This document shows positions 8,478-24,394 of a stretch of 64,000 bases of DNA, piece by piece (the stretch's first letter is position 1; each line of letters starts with the position of its first letter). A program made the position numbers and the translations under genes. This stretch comes from Geomonas silvestris (GTDB lineage Bacteria > Desulfobacterota > Desulfuromonadia > Geobacterales > Geobacteraceae): positions 62,001 to 126,000 of the forward strand of contig NZ_BLXX01000002.1 of the NCBI RefSeq assembly GCF_014193515.1, given 5' to 3'. The notes beneath the pieces were generated by a model. It was not told the origin of the DNA, did not search any database, and was given only the letters and a program-made list of their open reading frames with translations.

Positions 8478-9791
8478 ATGAACGGGAAAAAGTTTTACCA
8501 GCATCTGTACGTACAGGTACTGACGGCCATCGCCATCGGCATCGCCCTCGGCTACTACTCCCCGGCGACCGGCGTCGCCATGAAACCGTTCGGCGACGGC
8601 TTCATCAAGCTCATCAAGATGATCATCACCCCGGTCATCTTCTGCACCGTGGTGACCGGCATCGCCGGCATGGACGACATGAAGAAGGTGGGACGCGTGG
8701 GCGCCAAGGCCCTCTTGTACTTCGAGGTGGTCTCCACCCTGGCGCTGGCCATCGGTCTCACCGTGATCACCTTCCTGCAGCCGGGGGTCGGCTTCAACGC
8801 CGACGTCACCAAGATCGACACCAAGGCACTTACCGCCATCACCACCCAGGCCAAGTCCACCAGCACCGTCGACTTCCTGATGAACATCATCCCCACCTCG
8901 GTGGTGGACGCCTTCGCCAAGGGCGACATCCTCCAGGTGCTCCTCTTCGCCCTCATGTTCGGCTTCGCGCTCTCCGCCATGGGCGAGAAGGGGAAGCCGG
9001 TGTACCGCTTCATCGACAAGACCTCGCACGCCTTCTTCGGCGTGGTGGGGATCATCATGAAGGCCGCACCGCTCGGCGCCTTCGGCGCGATGGCCTTCAC
9101 CATCGGCAAGTTCGGGGTGGGCTCGCTCTCCAAGCTGGGCGCCTTCATGGGGTGCTTCTACCTGACCTGCCTGCTCTTCGTCTTCGTGGTGCTGGGGATC
9201 ATCGCCAAACTGGCGGGCTTCAACATCTTCAGATTCGTCTCCTACATCAAGGAAGAGCTCCTCATCGTCCTTGGCACCTCCTCCTCGGAGAGCGCCCTGC
9301 CGCGCATGATGGCGAAACTCGAGAACCTGGGCTGCACCAAGTCGGTGGTCGGCCTGGTTATCCCGACCGGCTACTCCTTCAACCTGGACGGGACCTCGAT
9401 CTACCTGACCATGGCAGCCGTGTTCGTGGCCCAGGCAACCAACACCCCGCTCACCATGACCCAGACGCTCACCATCCTCGCCATCCTGATGCTGACCTCC
9501 AAGGGTGCTGCCGGCGTCACCGGCTCGGGCTTCGTAACCCTGGCCGCGACCTTCGCCGCCATCCCGTCCATCCCGGTTGCCGGCCTCGCCCTCATCCTGG
9601 GGATTGACCGCTTCATGTCCGAAGCCCGCGCCCTCACCAACCTGGTCGGCAACGGCGTGGCCACCGTGGTGGTCTCCCGCTGGGAGAACGAGCTTGACAT
9701 GAACCGGATGAACGCCGTTCTGAGCAACCAGGCGGTCGCCTCGCTCGACGAACCGGAACTGGGCCTCGACCCGCTCTCCGACGAGATCTAA
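8478..9791 (+). CDS. dctA: C4-dicarboxylate symporter, DAACS family (DctA type), copy 1
   Basis: 437 aa, AAAGGAG before the ATG. It imports succinate, fumarate or malate with cations across the inner membrane. Family hallmarks are present: the serine-rich re-entrant loop [14 protein letters not shown], the signature [20 protein letters not shown], and [20 protein letters not shown] in hairpin 2. Eight or more hydrophobic segments run the whole length. It is transcribed from a sigma-54 promoter with paired upstream palindromes and ends at a strong terminator. The second copy at 10419-11792 is a clear paralogue. Glutamate/aspartate transport is the main alternative, but the dicarboxylate-catabolic neighbourhood favours DctA. 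Confidence 0.9.
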   Translation: MNGKKFYQHLYVQVLTAIAIGIALGYYSPATGVAMKPFGDGFIKLIKMIITPVIFCTVVTGIAGMDDMKKVGRVGAKALLYFEVVSTLALAIGLTVITFLQPGVGFNADVTKIDTKALTAITTQAKSTSTVDFLMNIIPTSVVDAFAKGDILQVLLFALMFGFALSAMGEKGKPVYRFIDKTSHAFFGVVGIIMKAAPLGAFGAMAFTIGKFGVGSLSKLGAFMGCFYLTCLLFVFVVLGIIAKLAGFNIFRFVSYIKEELLIVLGTSSSESALPRMMAKLENLGCTKSVVGLVIPTGYSFNLDGTSIYLTMAAVFVAQATNTPLTMTQTLTILAILMLTSKGAAGVTGSGFVTLAATFAAIPSIPVAGLALILGIDRFMSEARALTNLVGNGVATVVVSRWENELDMNRMNAVLSNQAVASLDEPELGLDPLSDEI

Positions 9792-9817
9792 GCGCGGCGT
9801 TTCCAGGCTTTGCCAAG

Positions 9818-9847
9818 GAGGGTGCCGCCACGGCACCCTCTTTTTTT
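9818..9847 (+). terminator. Intrinsic terminator after the first dctA
   Basis: A perfect 10-bp stem (GAGGGTGCCG / CGGCACCCTC) with a 3-nt loop is followed by seven T. It separates the two dctA units. Confidence 0.9.
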
Positions 9848-10037
9848 GCATCCACAACCAACGACGTCTCGCCGGCGCACCACCGCTCCCCCGCGCAAAC
9901 GCCCTCCAGCACCTCCGCCGAATCGCGGCCAAGCCGCGCCCAGCCTGCCACCTCCCCACACCCAGCTTGCAGCCAACCGCTGTCTCGCAGCTGCGGAACC
10001 CCCGCCCTCGCACTCGAGGCGCCGGCCGACAATGGGT

Positions 10038-10069
10038 ATAACTAGAGTTATCCGCATAACCAGGGTTAT
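10038..10069. promoter_or_regulatory. Tandem ATAAC-N4-GTTAT palindromes, probable enhancer for the second dctA
   Basis: ATAACTAGAGTTAT (10038-10051) and ATAACCAGGGTTAT (10056-10069), again 18 bp start to start and about 151 bp before the -24 GG. The layout matches the pair at 8161-8192. A further imperfect copy, GGTTATAACC, is at 10134-10143. Confidence 0.75.
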
Positions 10070-10219
10070 ACCCGCCATAACCTGCGGAATAAGCGCCGCC
10101 CGCACCGGCAGTCCCGCCTCGGCGCCGGCCAAAGGTTATAACCATTCGCGCGCCTCTCCACCCTGCAACACCCCCTACTCGTATACGATATCGAGGGGTT
10201 AGCCGCGGGAGCCCCCCTT

Positions 10220-10236
10220 TGGTACAACCATTGCTA
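10220..10236 (+). promoter_or_regulatory. Sigma-54 (-24/-12) promoter of the second dctA
   Basis: TGGTACA-N4-TTGCTA with 10 nt between GG (10221-10222) and GC (10233-10234). The sequence after it (ACATAGTTTTA) closely matches that after the first dctA promoter (ACATCGTTTTA), showing the two control regions share ancestry or strong constraint. Confidence 0.8.
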
Positions 10237-10418
10237 ACATAGTTTTATAAACGCGCGGGGCGCAGCGGGAAAAGCGCCGCCTGGAAATCGGGACCCGACC
10301 GGGCGCAGCGCACGATTGACAAACAAAGGTTTGATTGGGGCAAACGCACGGCTCCGGCAGCTCCGGCACCGGCACTGCCCCGTTTTTATTACGGGATTCA
10401 CCTTTGAGGAGGCCGAAG

Positions 10419-11792
10419 ATGGCGAGCAGCACCGCAGTTGAAGTGGCACAACCGACCAGCAAGAAGCGCGCGTTTTTCAGTTCACTGCTGTTCCGGGTGA
10501 CCATCGGCATCATAATCGGCGTGGCGCTGGGGCTCATGTCCCCGGAACTCGCCAAGACGCTGAGACCGTTGGGTATGGGCTTCATCAAGATGATCCGCTT
10601 CGTGATCGCACCAATCATCTTCGGCACCGTCGTGGTCGGGATCGCCAAGATGGGGGACATGAAGAAGGTGGGGCGCGTCGGCGTGAAGGCGCTCATCTAC
10701 TTCGAGGTGCTCACCACCTTTGCCATGGTGATCGGCCTGGCCATGGTGAACTGGCTGAGGCCGGGTGCCGGGATCAACGCCGACCCCAAAGCCCTGGACG
10801 TCGGGCAGATCGCCAAGTTCACCGAGGGGGCGAAGCACTTAAGCACCGCCGACTTCCTGATGAACGTGATCCCGGACACCGTGGTGGACGCGTTTGCCAA
10901 GGGCGACATCCTGCAGGTGCTCTTCTTCGCCGTGATGTTCGGCATGGCCATGGCAGCCCTGGGCGAGAAGGGGAAGCGCGTGGTCGACATCATCGACGAG
11001 GTGACCCACGGCTTCTTCAAGTGCATCCACTACATCATGCAGCTCGCCCCGATCGGCGCCGGCGCAGCCATCGCCTTCGCGGTCGCCAAGTTCGGCACCG
11101 GTACGCTTGCCGGCCTCGGCCAGCTGCTCCTCGGGGTCTGGGGGACCGCACTCCTCTTCGTCGTCGTGGTGCTCGGCATGGTCTGCCGTCTGGCCGGCGT
11201 GAGCCTCTGGAAGCTCTTCAAGTACATCAGCGAAGAGTTCTTCATCGTCCTGGGAACCTCCTCCTCCGAAACGGTGCTCCCGCGCCTGATGAGCAAACTG
11301 GAGAATCTGGGGATCGAGTCCGGCGTGGTGGGCCTCGTTATCCCGACCGGCTACAGCTTCAACCTGGACGGCACCTCCATCTACCTCACCATGGCGGCGG
11401 TCTTCATCGCCCAGGCCTTCAACATCGACCTCTCCTTGGGCGAGCAGCTCACCATCCTCCTGGTGCTGCTCCTGACCTCGAAAGGCGCGGCTGCCGTGGC
11501 CGGCGGCGGCTTCATCTGCCTGGCCGCCACCCTGGCCTCGCTGCACACCCTGCCGGTCTCCGGCCTGGTGCTCCTCTTGGGGGTCGACTGGTTCATGGCC
11601 ACCTGCCGCGCCCTCACCAACATGATCGGCAATGCCGTGGCCTGCATCGTGGTCGCCAAGTGGGAGAACTCGGTCGACACCGACCGCCTCTACGCGGTCC
11701 TGGACGGCGACTACGCCCTGGCCCAGGAGCTTGAAGCGGTGCTGAGCGAAGAGGACGCCGACCCGGCCCTCGAGGACGCCAGCGCGGCCTAA
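10419..11792 (+). CDS. C4-dicarboxylate symporter, DAACS family (DctA type), copy 2
   Basis: 457 aa from the ATG at 10419 (GAGGAGG 8 bp upstream); a longer frame from 10335 would run through the leader. It carries the same family signatures as copy 1: [34 protein letters not shown] and [14 protein letters not shown]. It differs in a 20-residue N-terminal extension ([20 protein letters not shown]) and an acidic C-terminal tail, so the copies may differ in affinity or substrate. It has its own sigma-54 promoter, enhancer pair and terminator, so it is a separate unit under apparently the same activator. Confidence 0.88.
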   Translation: MASSTAVEVAQPTSKKRAFFSSLLFRVTIGIIIGVALGLMSPELAKTLRPLGMGFIKMIRFVIAPIIFGTVVVGIAKMGDMKKVGRVGVKALIYFEVLTTFAMVIGLAMVNWLRPGAGINADPKALDVGQIAKFTEGAKHLSTADFLMNVIPDTVVDAFAKGDILQVLFFAVMFGMAMAALGEKGKRVVDIIDEVTHGFFKCIHYIMQLAPIGAGAAIAFAVAKFGTGTLAGLGQLLLGVWGTALLFVVVVLGMVCRLAGVSLWKLFKYISEEFFIVLGTSSSETVLPRLMSKLENLGIESGVVGLVIPTGYSFNLDGTSIYLTMAAVFIAQAFNIDLSLGEQLTILLVLLLTSKGAAAVAGGGFICLAATLASLHTLPVSGLVLLLGVDWFMATCRALTNMIGNAVACIVVAKWENSVDTDRLYAVLDGDYALAQELEAVLSEEDADPALEDASAA

Positions 11793-11819
11793 ACGCGCCG
11801 ACGACCTACCCGAACCACG

Positions 11820-11866
11820 ACACCCCGGTTTCCGACGCCTTTCCGGCTCGGTACCGGGGTGTTTTA
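11820..11866 (+). terminator. Intrinsic terminator after the second dctA
   Basis: ACACCCCGGT pairs with ACCGGGGTGT across a 23-nt loop, followed by TTTTATTT. Confidence 0.8.
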
Positions 11867-12489
11867 TTTCCGCTTCCCACCCTGCCGCCACCGCCCCGTC
11901 AATCCGCTCCAGTCTTCGTTTTCCCATGTTTTATTCTCTCCAGACGCATATCATTCACCCCGCCGTAAAACAGCAAAAACCCCGCAAAATCGGCACTATT
12001 TCCTACTGCCGTTAGAAAGAAATAGAACAGACCCGGCCCTACGCTGCCAAAAAAACAGCATCATCAGCAAAAAAGCTTGATTTATCACACCCTTTCAAGT
12101 ATACGTGTTTTTAAAACAACGACCGCATTTCCGAAAAGAGACCACACTAACCGCTTTTAGCGTGTTTTCAACCAGTTACAATCGACAGCATCTGTCACAA
12201 GGTTGCCCGGTGGCAGTAAAATCAATAAAACACTTCCGCTGCCGAAGAAGAAAGAAGCCGCTTCTTTCCTCTCTGGTTCACCTTCTACAGGCATAGCAGC
12301 AAGGGAGCGAATGCGTTGACAGTGTGACAATCAGCAGTAGTGTTACTATCTGGAAAACTCCGCCCTCAATAAGCCGGCCCCGTGACAGTGGGCAGTGACG
12401 CCGTGAGTATTCCAACCGAGCAGCAGCGAATCAGCATCAGCGATCTGCAGCATGAGTACAAATCCCAGTACCGGAAACAGGAGATCACG
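11867..12489. other. AT-richer leader region upstream of sucC
   Basis: About 620 bp with no supported gene; the small open frames lack ribosome-binding sites and domain content. A possible sigma-70 promoter, TTGATT (12077-12082), 17 bp, TATACG (12100-12105), lies about 385 bp before sucC. Direct repeats AGTGTGAC / AGTGTTAC occur near 12320-12350. The lower GC and long leader suggest regulation, but no known element is recognised. Confidence 0.4.
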
Positions 12490-13647
12490 ATGAACATCCA
12501 TGAGTACCAGGCCAAGGAGATCCTGAATGCTTACGGCATTCCCATCCCGCGCGGCCGCGTGGCACTGACGGCCGACCAGGTGGAGCGCGCGGCCAAGGAG
12601 ATGGGCGGGCGTTGCGTGGTGAAGGCCCAGATCTACGCGGGGGGGCGCGGCAAGGCAGGAGGGGTGAAGCTGGTGCACCACCCCGAGCAGGCGCAGACCC
12701 TCGCCAAGGAGCTGTTCGGCAAGTCGCTGGTCACCCCGCAGACCGGTCCGGAGGGGCTCCGCGTCAGGCGCATCCTGGTCGAGGAGGCGGTGGATATCGC
12801 CCGCGAGTTCTACCTCTCCATCACCCTGGACCGCGGCACTTCGCGCTACGTCCTGATCGCCAGCGCCGAGGGGGGGATGGACATCGAGGAGGTGGCCGCC
12901 AAGAGCCCGGAGAAGATCCAGACCCTGACCATCGACCCCTTCACCGGACTGCGCCCCTTCCAGGCCCGCCACATCGCCCTGCAGCTGGGGCTTACCGGCA
13001 GCGTCTGCGAGGACTGCGTCACGCTCATCCTGAACCTGTACAAGGTCTGCCTCGAGAAGGACTGCGCGCTCGTCGAGATCAACCCCCTGGTGGTGACCCA
13101 GGCCGGCTGGCTCATGGCGATGGACGCCAAGATCACCTTCGACGATAACGCGATCTTCAGGCACCGCGAGTACCCGGACATGATGGACTACTCCCAGCTC
13201 GATCCCCTCGAGATCACCGCCGGGAAGTACGACCTGGCCTACATCAAGCTCACCGGTTCCATCGGCTGCCTGGTGAACGGCGCGGGGCTCGCCATGGCGA
13301 CCCTGGACGTCCTTAAGGAGTTCGGCGGCGAGCCTGCCAACTTCCTCGACGTCGGGGGCGGGGCGACCCGCGAAAAGGTGGCCGAGGCTTTCAAGATCAT
13401 CCTGCAGGACAAGGACGTGAAGGGGATTTTCGTCAACATCTTCGGCGGTATCATGCGCTGCGACATCATCGCGCACGGCATCATCGAGGCGGCCAGCGAG
13501 GTGAACTGCACCCTCCCCATCGTGGTGCGCATGGACGGCAGCCAGGTCGAGGAAGGTAAACGCCTTCTGACCGAGAGCGGGCTCAACGTGCAGTGCGGCG
13601 ACAACCTGGGCGACGCGGCGGGCAAGATCGTCCGCATGCTCGGCTAG
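12490..13647 (+). CDS. sucC: Succinyl-CoA synthetase beta subunit
   Basis: 385 aa, AGGAGA before the ATG. It is the ATP-grasp subunit of succinyl-CoA:ADP/GDP ligase in the TCA cycle. Visible features are [12 protein letters not shown] at the N-terminus, the ATP-grasp region [17 protein letters not shown], and the C-terminal ligase domain with the glycine-rich [13 protein letters not shown]. The length matches the family (about 388). sucD follows after 40 bp, forming the usual operon. Directly after the dicarboxylate transporters, it fits entry of imported succinate into central metabolism. Confidence 0.97.
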   Translation: MNIHEYQAKEILNAYGIPIPRGRVALTADQVERAAKEMGGRCVVKAQIYAGGRGKAGGVKLVHHPEQAQTLAKELFGKSLVTPQTGPEGLRVRRILVEEAVDIAREFYLSITLDRGTSRYVLIASAEGGMDIEEVAAKSPEKIQTLTIDPFTGLRPFQARHIALQLGLTGSVCEDCVTLILNLYKVCLEKDCALVEINPLVVTQAGWLMAMDAKITFDDNAIFRHREYPDMMDYSQLDPLEITAGKYDLAYIKLTGSIGCLVNGAGLAMATLDVLKEFGGEPANFLDVGGGATREKVAEAFKIILQDKDVKGIFVNIFGGIMRCDIIAHGIIEAASEVNCTLPIVVRMDGSQVEEGKRLLTESGLNVQCGDNLGDAAGKIVRMLG

Positions 13648-13687
13648 GGCCAGACGGAAAACCGACCAAGCGAACAGGAGACCTTTC

Positions 13688-14584
13688 ATGTCCATTCTGA
13701 TCAACAAGAGTTCCAAAATAGTCGTCCAGGGGATCACCGGCCGCAGCGGCCTGTTCCATACCCAGCAGTGCCGCGAGTACGGCAGCCAGATCGTCGCGGG
13801 GGTCACCCCGGGCAAGGGGGGGATCCACATCGAGGGGATCCCGGTCTTCAACACGGTTGCCGAGGCGGTGAAGTACACCGAGGCCAACGTCTCCATGATC
13901 TTCGTCCCCCCCCCGGGTGCGGCCGACGCCATCCTCGAGGCGGCCGACGCCGGGCTCGAGCTTGCCGTCTGCATCACCGAGGGGATCCCGGTCCGCGACA
14001 TGGTGCCGGTGAAGGCGATGATCAACCAGTCCAAGATGCGCCTGGTCGGCCCCAACTGCCCCGGCGTGATCACCCCGGGCGAGTGCAAGATCGGCATCAT
14101 GCCCGGCCACATCCACAAGCCCGGCAAGATCGGGGTGGTTTCGCGCTCCGGCACCCTCACCTACGAGGCGGTGAAGCAGCTCACCGACAACGGCCTGGGG
14201 CAGTCGACCTGCGTCGGCATCGGCGGCGACCCGATCATCGGGATGAACTTCATCGATGTCTTAAGGCTCTTCAACGAGGATCCCCAGACCGAGGGGGTCT
14301 TCATGATCGGCGAGATCGGCGGCGCCGCCGAGGAAGAGGCCGCGCGCTGGATCAAGGAGAACATGAAGAAGCCGGTCGGCGCCTTCATCGCCGGGGTCAC
14401 CGCACCTCCGGGTAAGCGCATGGGTCACGCCGGCGCCATCATCACCGGCGGCAAGGGGAAGGCCGAGGACAAGATCCGTACCCTCTCCGAGTGCGGCGTC
14501 GTCGTGGCAGCGAGCCCCACCAAGATGGGTGACGCCATGCAGGAAGCCATGGCCTCCGGCGGCACCAAGAAGAAGTCCAAGTAG
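13688..14584 (+). CDS. sucD: Succinyl-CoA synthetase alpha subunit
   Basis: 298 aa, AGGAGA upstream. It binds CoA and carries the phosphohistidine. The Rossmann CoA-binding motif [10 protein letters not shown] near the N-terminus and the phospho-His segment [10 protein letters not shown] near 250 are intact, as is the central GIGGDPIIG. It ends with a Lys/Ser-rich tail. It partners SucC from the same operon. The family norm is about 290 residues. Confidence 0.97.
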   Translation: MSILINKSSKIVVQGITGRSGLFHTQQCREYGSQIVAGVTPGKGGIHIEGIPVFNTVAEAVKYTEANVSMIFVPPPGAADAILEAADAGLELAVCITEGIPVRDMVPVKAMINQSKMRLVGPNCPGVITPGECKIGIMPGHIHKPGKIGVVSRSGTLTYEAVKQLTDNGLGQSTCVGIGGDPIIGMNFIDVLRLFNEDPQTEGVFMIGEIGGAAEEEAARWIKENMKKPVGAFIAGVTAPPGKRMGHAGAIITGGKGKAEDKIRTLSECGVVVAASPTKMGDAMQEAMASGGTKKKSK

Positions 14585-14598
14585 TTCGCCCGAGTGAG

Positions 14599-14631
14599 GC
14601 GGAGCCGGGAGCCCTGCGCTTCCGGCTCCGC
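14599..14631 (+). repeat. GC-rich hairpin in the sucD-malic enzyme gap
   Basis: GCGGAGCCGG / CCGGCTCCGC form a perfect 10-bp stem with a 13-nt loop, 15 bp after the sucD stop. There is no T run, so it is an mRNA 3' stabiliser or weak terminator rather than a classic one. The rest of the 385-bp gap to 14971 shows no gene. Confidence 0.45.
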
Positions 14632-14970
14632 TGGCGGCCAAGCTTGGGGTTCCGGCCGCGGAGCCCCGCTTTTCCCGCCGACACGCCCTGCCCTCCCTTC
14701 CACCAGCCGGGCGCCCGTTCCACCGCACCACAATCCAAGAAGGACCACCTTCAGCCGGCCGCAGCACGTTTGGCACGGCAGCAGCCCGATGCCCGGCAGC
14801 GGGCTGCGCTCGAGGTGCATCCAGGCCCCGGAGTGGTCTTCCCGGGAGAGTTTACCGTGGGAGCGGCTTTGGCCGCGGCGCCGGCGTCACGGCCCAGGCC
14901 CCTCCCACGGTGCCCGCCTGGGAGTACCAGACTGCCTGCGATTCTTATGCATAAGGAGGATTTACCCGCC

Positions 14971-17223
<2,253 letters not shown>

Positions 17224-17283
17224 CCCGGCTAGGGAGGGGGACTGGCTCCGCCAGGTGCCTGTCCCCTTAGCCTCCAAGCGTGA

Positions 17284-17442
17284 CCAAGCCCCCCTCGCCC
17301 TCCGGGAGAGGGGCGGGGGTGAGGGGGCGGCCGGCCCAGAACCTGCCGCCAGCAAAGGACACAGCAGAAAAACCAGAAAAGCCCGGCAAGACCTGCGGCT
17401 CCCTCACCCCTACCCTCTCCCAGGGGGCGAGGGAGCGAGCGC
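17284..17442. repeat. Pair of dispersed GGGAGAGGG/CCCTCACCC repeats
   Basis: Two inverted copies of a REP-like unit: CCCTCCGGGAGAGGGG...GGGTGAGGG at 17291-17325 and CCCTCACCCCTACCCTCTCCC at about 17401-17421. They fill the gap between the malic enzyme and the ribbon-helix-helix gene. Related copies are near 30.0, 31.6 and 38.2 kb. Confidence 0.7.
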
Positions 17443-17495
17443 AGGAGCTCGAACACGACAACGGCAGACCAGACCAACTTCGGGAGAATGCAAGG

Positions 17496-17654
17496 ATGGG
17501 GAAGACCAAGGAACACGCCAAGCACACCGTCGTCTCGCTCAGGATCAGCGAGGACGAGAAACGCGAGCTCGAGGAGATCTCGCGCCAGAGCCGGACCTCC
17601 ATCTCGGAGCTGATGCGCGAGGCGATGCAGCTTTACACCGACACCACCAAGTAG
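17496..17654 (+). CDS. Small ribbon-helix-helix (CopG/Arc-like) protein
   Basis: 52 aa from the ATG at 17496; the longer frame from 17280 runs through repeat DNA. The segment HTVVSLRISEDEKRELEEIS followed by RTSISELMREAMQLY is a typical ribbon-helix-helix: a beta strand with alternating residues, then two helices. Such proteins bind DNA as dimers. It starts 273 bp after the malic enzyme and ends 28 bp before the pyruvate oxidoreductase ATG, so it may be co-transcribed with and regulate that gene (inference). No toxin partner is adjacent. Confidence 0.75.
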   Translation: MGKTKEHAKHTVVSLRISEDEKRELEEISRQSRTSISELMREAMQLYTDTTK

Positions 17655-17682
17655 GCCGTCAACCGGATACAGGAGAAGCCCG

Positions 17683-21249
<3,567 letters not shown>

Positions 21250-21278
21250 GCGGGTGTGACGCAGCAAGGAGTACCGGA

Positions 21279-21310
21279 AAAGCCCTCCCCCAACGGGAGG
21301 GCTTTTTTTT
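21279..21310 (+). terminator. Intrinsic terminator after nifJ
   Basis: AAGCCCTCCC / GGGAGGGCTT stem with a 5-nt loop and eight T, 30 bp after the stop codon. Confidence 0.93.
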
Positions 21311-21412
21311 GGTGCGGCGGATTACCGGGGAAGCGCGATCTACAGTCGGCACCGGCTTCCAGGTTTCCCCTTTGGGAAAGGTTCTTCCGGGAATTCCGGG
21401 GGGAAGGGTTTG

Positions 21413-21543
21413 GTAGGGGCGAATCATCATTCGCCCGGCGCGCCGGCAGGCGCGTAACACACGCCAGTACAACCTGACACCTGCTTTGGCCTTCGGCCGC
21501 CTCTCCGGTTGGGAGAGAAGGGCGAATGATTATTCGCCCCTAC
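21413..21543. repeat. Two GGCGAAT-N-ATTCGCC palindromic repeats
   Basis: GGTAGGGGCGAATCATCATT continuing TCGCCC (21413-21437) and GGGCGAATGATTATTCGCCC plus CTAC (21519-21543) are inverted copies of the same short palindrome. A third copy is at 29998-30024. The rest of the 680-bp gap between nifJ and the MCP gene holds no supported gene; it has a second imperfect inverted motif (TTTGGGAAA near 21372 and 21638). Confidence 0.7.
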
Positions 21544-21809
21544 AACGTCAAAAACGCCTGCCGAGGGGGGGCACGTTAAGCTGCCAGCTGTGGTTATTAG
21601 CAACCATGTCCGCGCTTCTCGGAATTCCCGAGCCTTTGGGAAACGAGGGAAACGTGAGGTCACCTGCGGTGCAATTTGAACTACGTCTTCTCGGTCCTCC
21701 CGACCCAATAATGAGGAGTTTTGTACTGTTTTGCATGAGTACGTTAAAGGGTGAAAGTTGAGGTAAATGCCTCATCAAACAGCAGCTATCGCGCATTAGT
21801 TGCAACTAT

Positions 21810-21838
21810 TTGATATTCGATGGCAAATATGCCATAAT
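21810..21838 (+). promoter_or_regulatory. Probable sigma-70 promoter of the first MCP gene
   Basis: TTGATA (21810-21815), 17-bp spacer, CATAAT (21833-21838), about 93 bp before the ATG. A hairpin-prone leader (GCCTAGGCAG near 21861) follows. Confidence 0.55.
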
Positions 21839-21930
21839 CCCGTGTCCCTCTAGGGGTATTGCCTAGGCAGAGCACTGGGTAGCTGCCACCCCTGGGATTG
21901 CCTGCCATCTTCCCGCAGCACAAGGACGCC

Positions 21931-24006
21931 ATGTTCACCAGCATCAAAGCGAAGCTTGCCCTCCTCTCCGCCCTGGGTTTTCTGGCCGTTGCCCTCAGCG
22001 TGTCGCTCTCCTATTTCCTTGCCGTCAATGAAATCAAGACGATCATGAAAACGGACGTCGCCGCGGTGGCCGATGCGCTTGAGAAGAGCGTCAGCTATGT
22101 CGCCTCGATCAAGCCGGACGCGCTGAACGACCCGGGCTTCAAGAAGTCCATCTACCAGGTGAAGATCGGCAAGAGCGGCTACCCCTTCCTGCTCGATGAG
22201 AGCGGTACGCTGGTGGTGCACTACAAGGAGGAAGGGAGGAACCTGGCGGGCCAGCCGCACATCGACTACATCCGCAAGCACCGCGGCAGCGGCTTTTACG
22301 AGTACACGGCGCGGACCACGGGGCAGGACAAGATCGTGGCTTACCGCTACGTTCCGGCCTGGAACGTCTGGGTGGTGCCGGGGGTGAACAAGGCCGACTA
22401 CTTCGACCAGTTGAAGGCGAGCTTTCTGAAGTGGAACGTGGGGTGCGGGGCCGTCATCATCCTCTCCCTCTCGGTCGCCAGCCTGATCATCAGCAGGAAG
22501 ATCGCCCGACCGGTCGAGCAGGCGGCGGCGCTGGCGGACCGGCTTGCCACCGGCGACCTCACCCTGGAGGATGCACGGGGGCAGCAGGTAAGCCGCGGCG
22601 AGTTGGGGAAACTGCTGACCGCCCAGCAGGCCATGGTCACCGGGCTCAACAGCATGGTGCGCCACATCAACGCGAGCTGCCACTCGCTCTCCGATATCTC
22701 CGAGACCGTCTCCGCCTCAGCGCTCCAGGTGAGCGAAGGTGCCGGCACCCAGTCCCGCGCCGTCGCCCAGGCCTCCCAGGCGGTGGAGGACATCCTCGCC
22801 TCGGTGCAGCTGGTCAGCCAGGGGATCGAGGTCCTGGCCGGCTCCGCAGCCGAAACCTCGTCGTCGACCCTCGAGATGCGGGCCAGCGTCGAAGAGGTCA
22901 CTCTCAACATGGAAAACCTGGCAGCCGCGGTCGAGGAGGTGAGCTCGTCGGTCACCGAGATGAGCGCCGCCGTGAAGCAGATCGCCATGAGCGTGCAGGG
23001 GCTTATGGACGTCTCCTCCACCACCGGTTCGTCCATCATGGAGATGGACTACTCCATCCGCCAGGTCGGGGAAAATGCCGAGACCACTGCGCGCATCTCC
23101 CAGGAGGTCCTGGTCGAGGCGGAGGCCGGCCGCAACTCGGTGCAGGCGACCATCTCCGGCATCGAGGCGATGCGCAGCGCCTCGCAGAACACCGCCCAGG
23201 TGATCGAGGCGCTGGCCTCAAGCGCCGCCGGCATCAGCGCCATCCTGGGGGTCATCGACGGGATCACCTCGCAGACCAACCTGCTCGCGCTGAACGCCGC
23301 CATCATCGCCGCCCAGGCGGGCGAGCACGGCAAAGGTTTCTCGGTGGTTGCCGGGGAGATCAAACAGCTCGCCGACCAGACCAAATCCTCCACCGTCGAG
23401 ATCGGCAAAGTAATCAACGACGTGCTCGAGAAGACCGCGACCGCCGTGCAGACCATCCACGAGGCGCAGGCGAGCATCGACTCGGGAGCGGCACTGTCAC
23501 GCACCTCGGGGGTGGCACTGGAGCGGATCGTGGAGCGGGTGAAGTTCTCGGCCGATCACGCGGCGGGTATCGCACGCGCCACCGTCGAGCAGGGGAAGGG
23601 CGGCCAGATGATCATGAAGGCCATGGAGGACATGTCGGACATGGTGCTGCAGATCAGGAACGCGACCCGCGAGCAGGAGAAGGGGGGCGAACTGATCGTC
23701 GCCACGGTGGAGCGCATGAAGAGCCTGAACCACCAGGTGCGCAACTCGACCCGGGAGCACAACAGCGCCAGCGCGGACATCGCCCAGGCTACCGAGCGGG
23801 TCACCGCGATGGTGGAGCGGATCAAGGAGGCCTGCGTGGCCCAGCGCGGATTCGGGGTACGGATCGCCAGCGAGATGGAGACCATCACCCATTCAGCCGA
23901 CGGCAACCTGGCCGCCAGCAACGGCCTGAGCGAGGCGGTCCAGGGGCTCGCCGCGCAGGTGGACCTGCTGCAGCAGGAGATGGCCGCCTTCAGGACCGGG
24001 GAGTAA
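21931..24006 (+). CDS. Methyl-accepting chemotaxis protein with periplasmic Cache domain
   Basis: 691 aa from the ATG at 21931 (CAAGGA upstream). TM1 is about 8-30. A periplasmic single-Cache-like domain (about 35-180) shows [16 protein letters not shown] and [17 protein letters not shown]2 is about 182-202, followed by HAMP and a long cytoplasmic signalling coiled coil. The hairpin tip reads [20 protein letters not shown], where the usual receptor has [15 protein letters not shown]. The overall type is a small-molecule receptor feeding a CheA/CheW array. The altered tip may direct it to a particular array. No che genes are nearby. Confidence 0.92.
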   Translation: MFTSIKAKLALLSALGFLAVALSVSLSYFLAVNEIKTIMKTDVAAVADALEKSVSYVASIKPDALNDPGFKKSIYQVKIGKSGYPFLLDESGTLVVHYKEEGRNLAGQPHIDYIRKHRGSGFYEYTARTTGQDKIVAYRYVPAWNVWVVPGVNKADYFDQLKASFLKWNVGCGAVIILSLSVASLIISRKIARPVEQAAALADRLATGDLTLEDARGQQVSRGELGKLLTAQQAMVTGLNSMVRHINASCHSLSDISETVSASALQVSEGAGTQSRAVAQASQAVEDILASVQLVSQGIEVLAGSAAETSSSTLEMRASVEEVTLNMENLAAAVEEVSSSVTEMSAAVKQIAMSVQGLMDVSSTTGSSIMEMDYSIRQVGENAETTARISQEVLVEAEAGRNSVQATISGIEAMRSASQNTAQVIEALASSAAGISAILGVIDGITSQTNLLALNAAIIAAQAGEHGKGFSVVAGEIKQLADQTKSSTVEIGKVINDVLEKTATAVQTIHEAQASIDSGAALSRTSGVALERIVERVKFSADHAAGIARATVEQGKGGQMIMKAMEDMSDMVLQIRNATREQEKGGELIVATVERMKSLNHQVRNSTREHNSASADIAQATERVTAMVERIKEACVAQRGFGVRIASEMETITHSADGNLAASNGLSEAVQGLAAQVDLLQQEMAAFRTGE

Positions 24007-24042
24007 AGGCAGGGGCCAGGGACTGGGGACTAGGGGCTGGCA
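24007..24042 (+). repeat. G-rich repeat beginning immediately after the MCP stop codon
   Basis: The base after the TAA begins AGGCAGGGGCCAGGGACTGG, continuing GGACTAGGGGCTGGC. The same motif starts 0-2 bases after two minus-strand stop codons at 26008 and 31720, always G-rich on the coding strand. Confidence 0.7.
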
Positions 24043-24106
24043 AAACCTGAACGTCCCTGCCCCCCCCAGTTCAGCAGCTGCCGTCTTCCTGACTTCGCCT
24101 CATTAC

Positions 24107-24394
24107 TTACCTCATGCGGATCCTCTGCTGCGCGGCGTGTTGCACGGCAGAGCTGTAGGAAAGCGGGGCCGTGGTACGTGCGTACCGGTAGCTGACCAGC
24201 TGCCGCGGCGGTGCCAGCCAACCCAAGAAGTCCTGCCCCGCATGGACCACCTTGGTTCTGAGCCTTTTCCCGTAGCCAGCCAGGATGCTACTCACCCGGA
24301 TACCTTCCCCTCCCAGATCGCGCGTCAGATCGCGCAAGGTAACCAACCCTCCGTATATCACCACTGCCAGAGCGCATATCAGTATCGGTTCCAT
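24107..24394 (-). CDS. Small membrane-anchored hypothetical protein
   Basis: 95 aa from the ATG at 24394, preceded by GGGAGG; the longer frame to 24631 has no start signal. One N-terminal transmembrane helix (about 3-20, PILICALAVVIYGGLVTL) is followed by a basic soluble part with no recognised domain. The initiator lacks a signal-peptidase site, so it is probably anchored in the inner membrane. It lies between the two MCP genes on the opposite strand. Confidence 0.5.
   Translation of the reverse strand: MEPILICALAVVIYGGLVTLRDLTRDLGGEGIRVSSILAGYGKRLRTKVVHAGQDFLGWLAPPRQLVSYRYARTTAPLSYSSAVQHAAQQRIRMR

Noticed and set aside
10134-10143. GGTTATAACC as a third enhancer site
   Set aside because: It has the palindromic arms but no N4 centre, so it does not match the ATAAC-N4-GTTAT sites. 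Kept only as an imperfect relative.
11859-12296. Two small plus-strand open frames upstream of sucC
   Set aside because: No ribosome-binding site and no domain. The composition is that of a noncoding leader.
12315-12355. TTGACA with AGTGTGACA / AGTGTTACTA upstream of sucC as a promoter or CRP/FNR-like operator
   Set aside because: The possible -10 boxes have wrong spacing (about 22 bp or a poor 16-bp match), and the repeats are direct rather than dyad symmetric.
21486-21805. Short open frames on both strands between nifJ and the MCP gene
   Set aside because: They run through palindromic repeat DNA, lack ribosome-binding sites and have no recognisable protein features.
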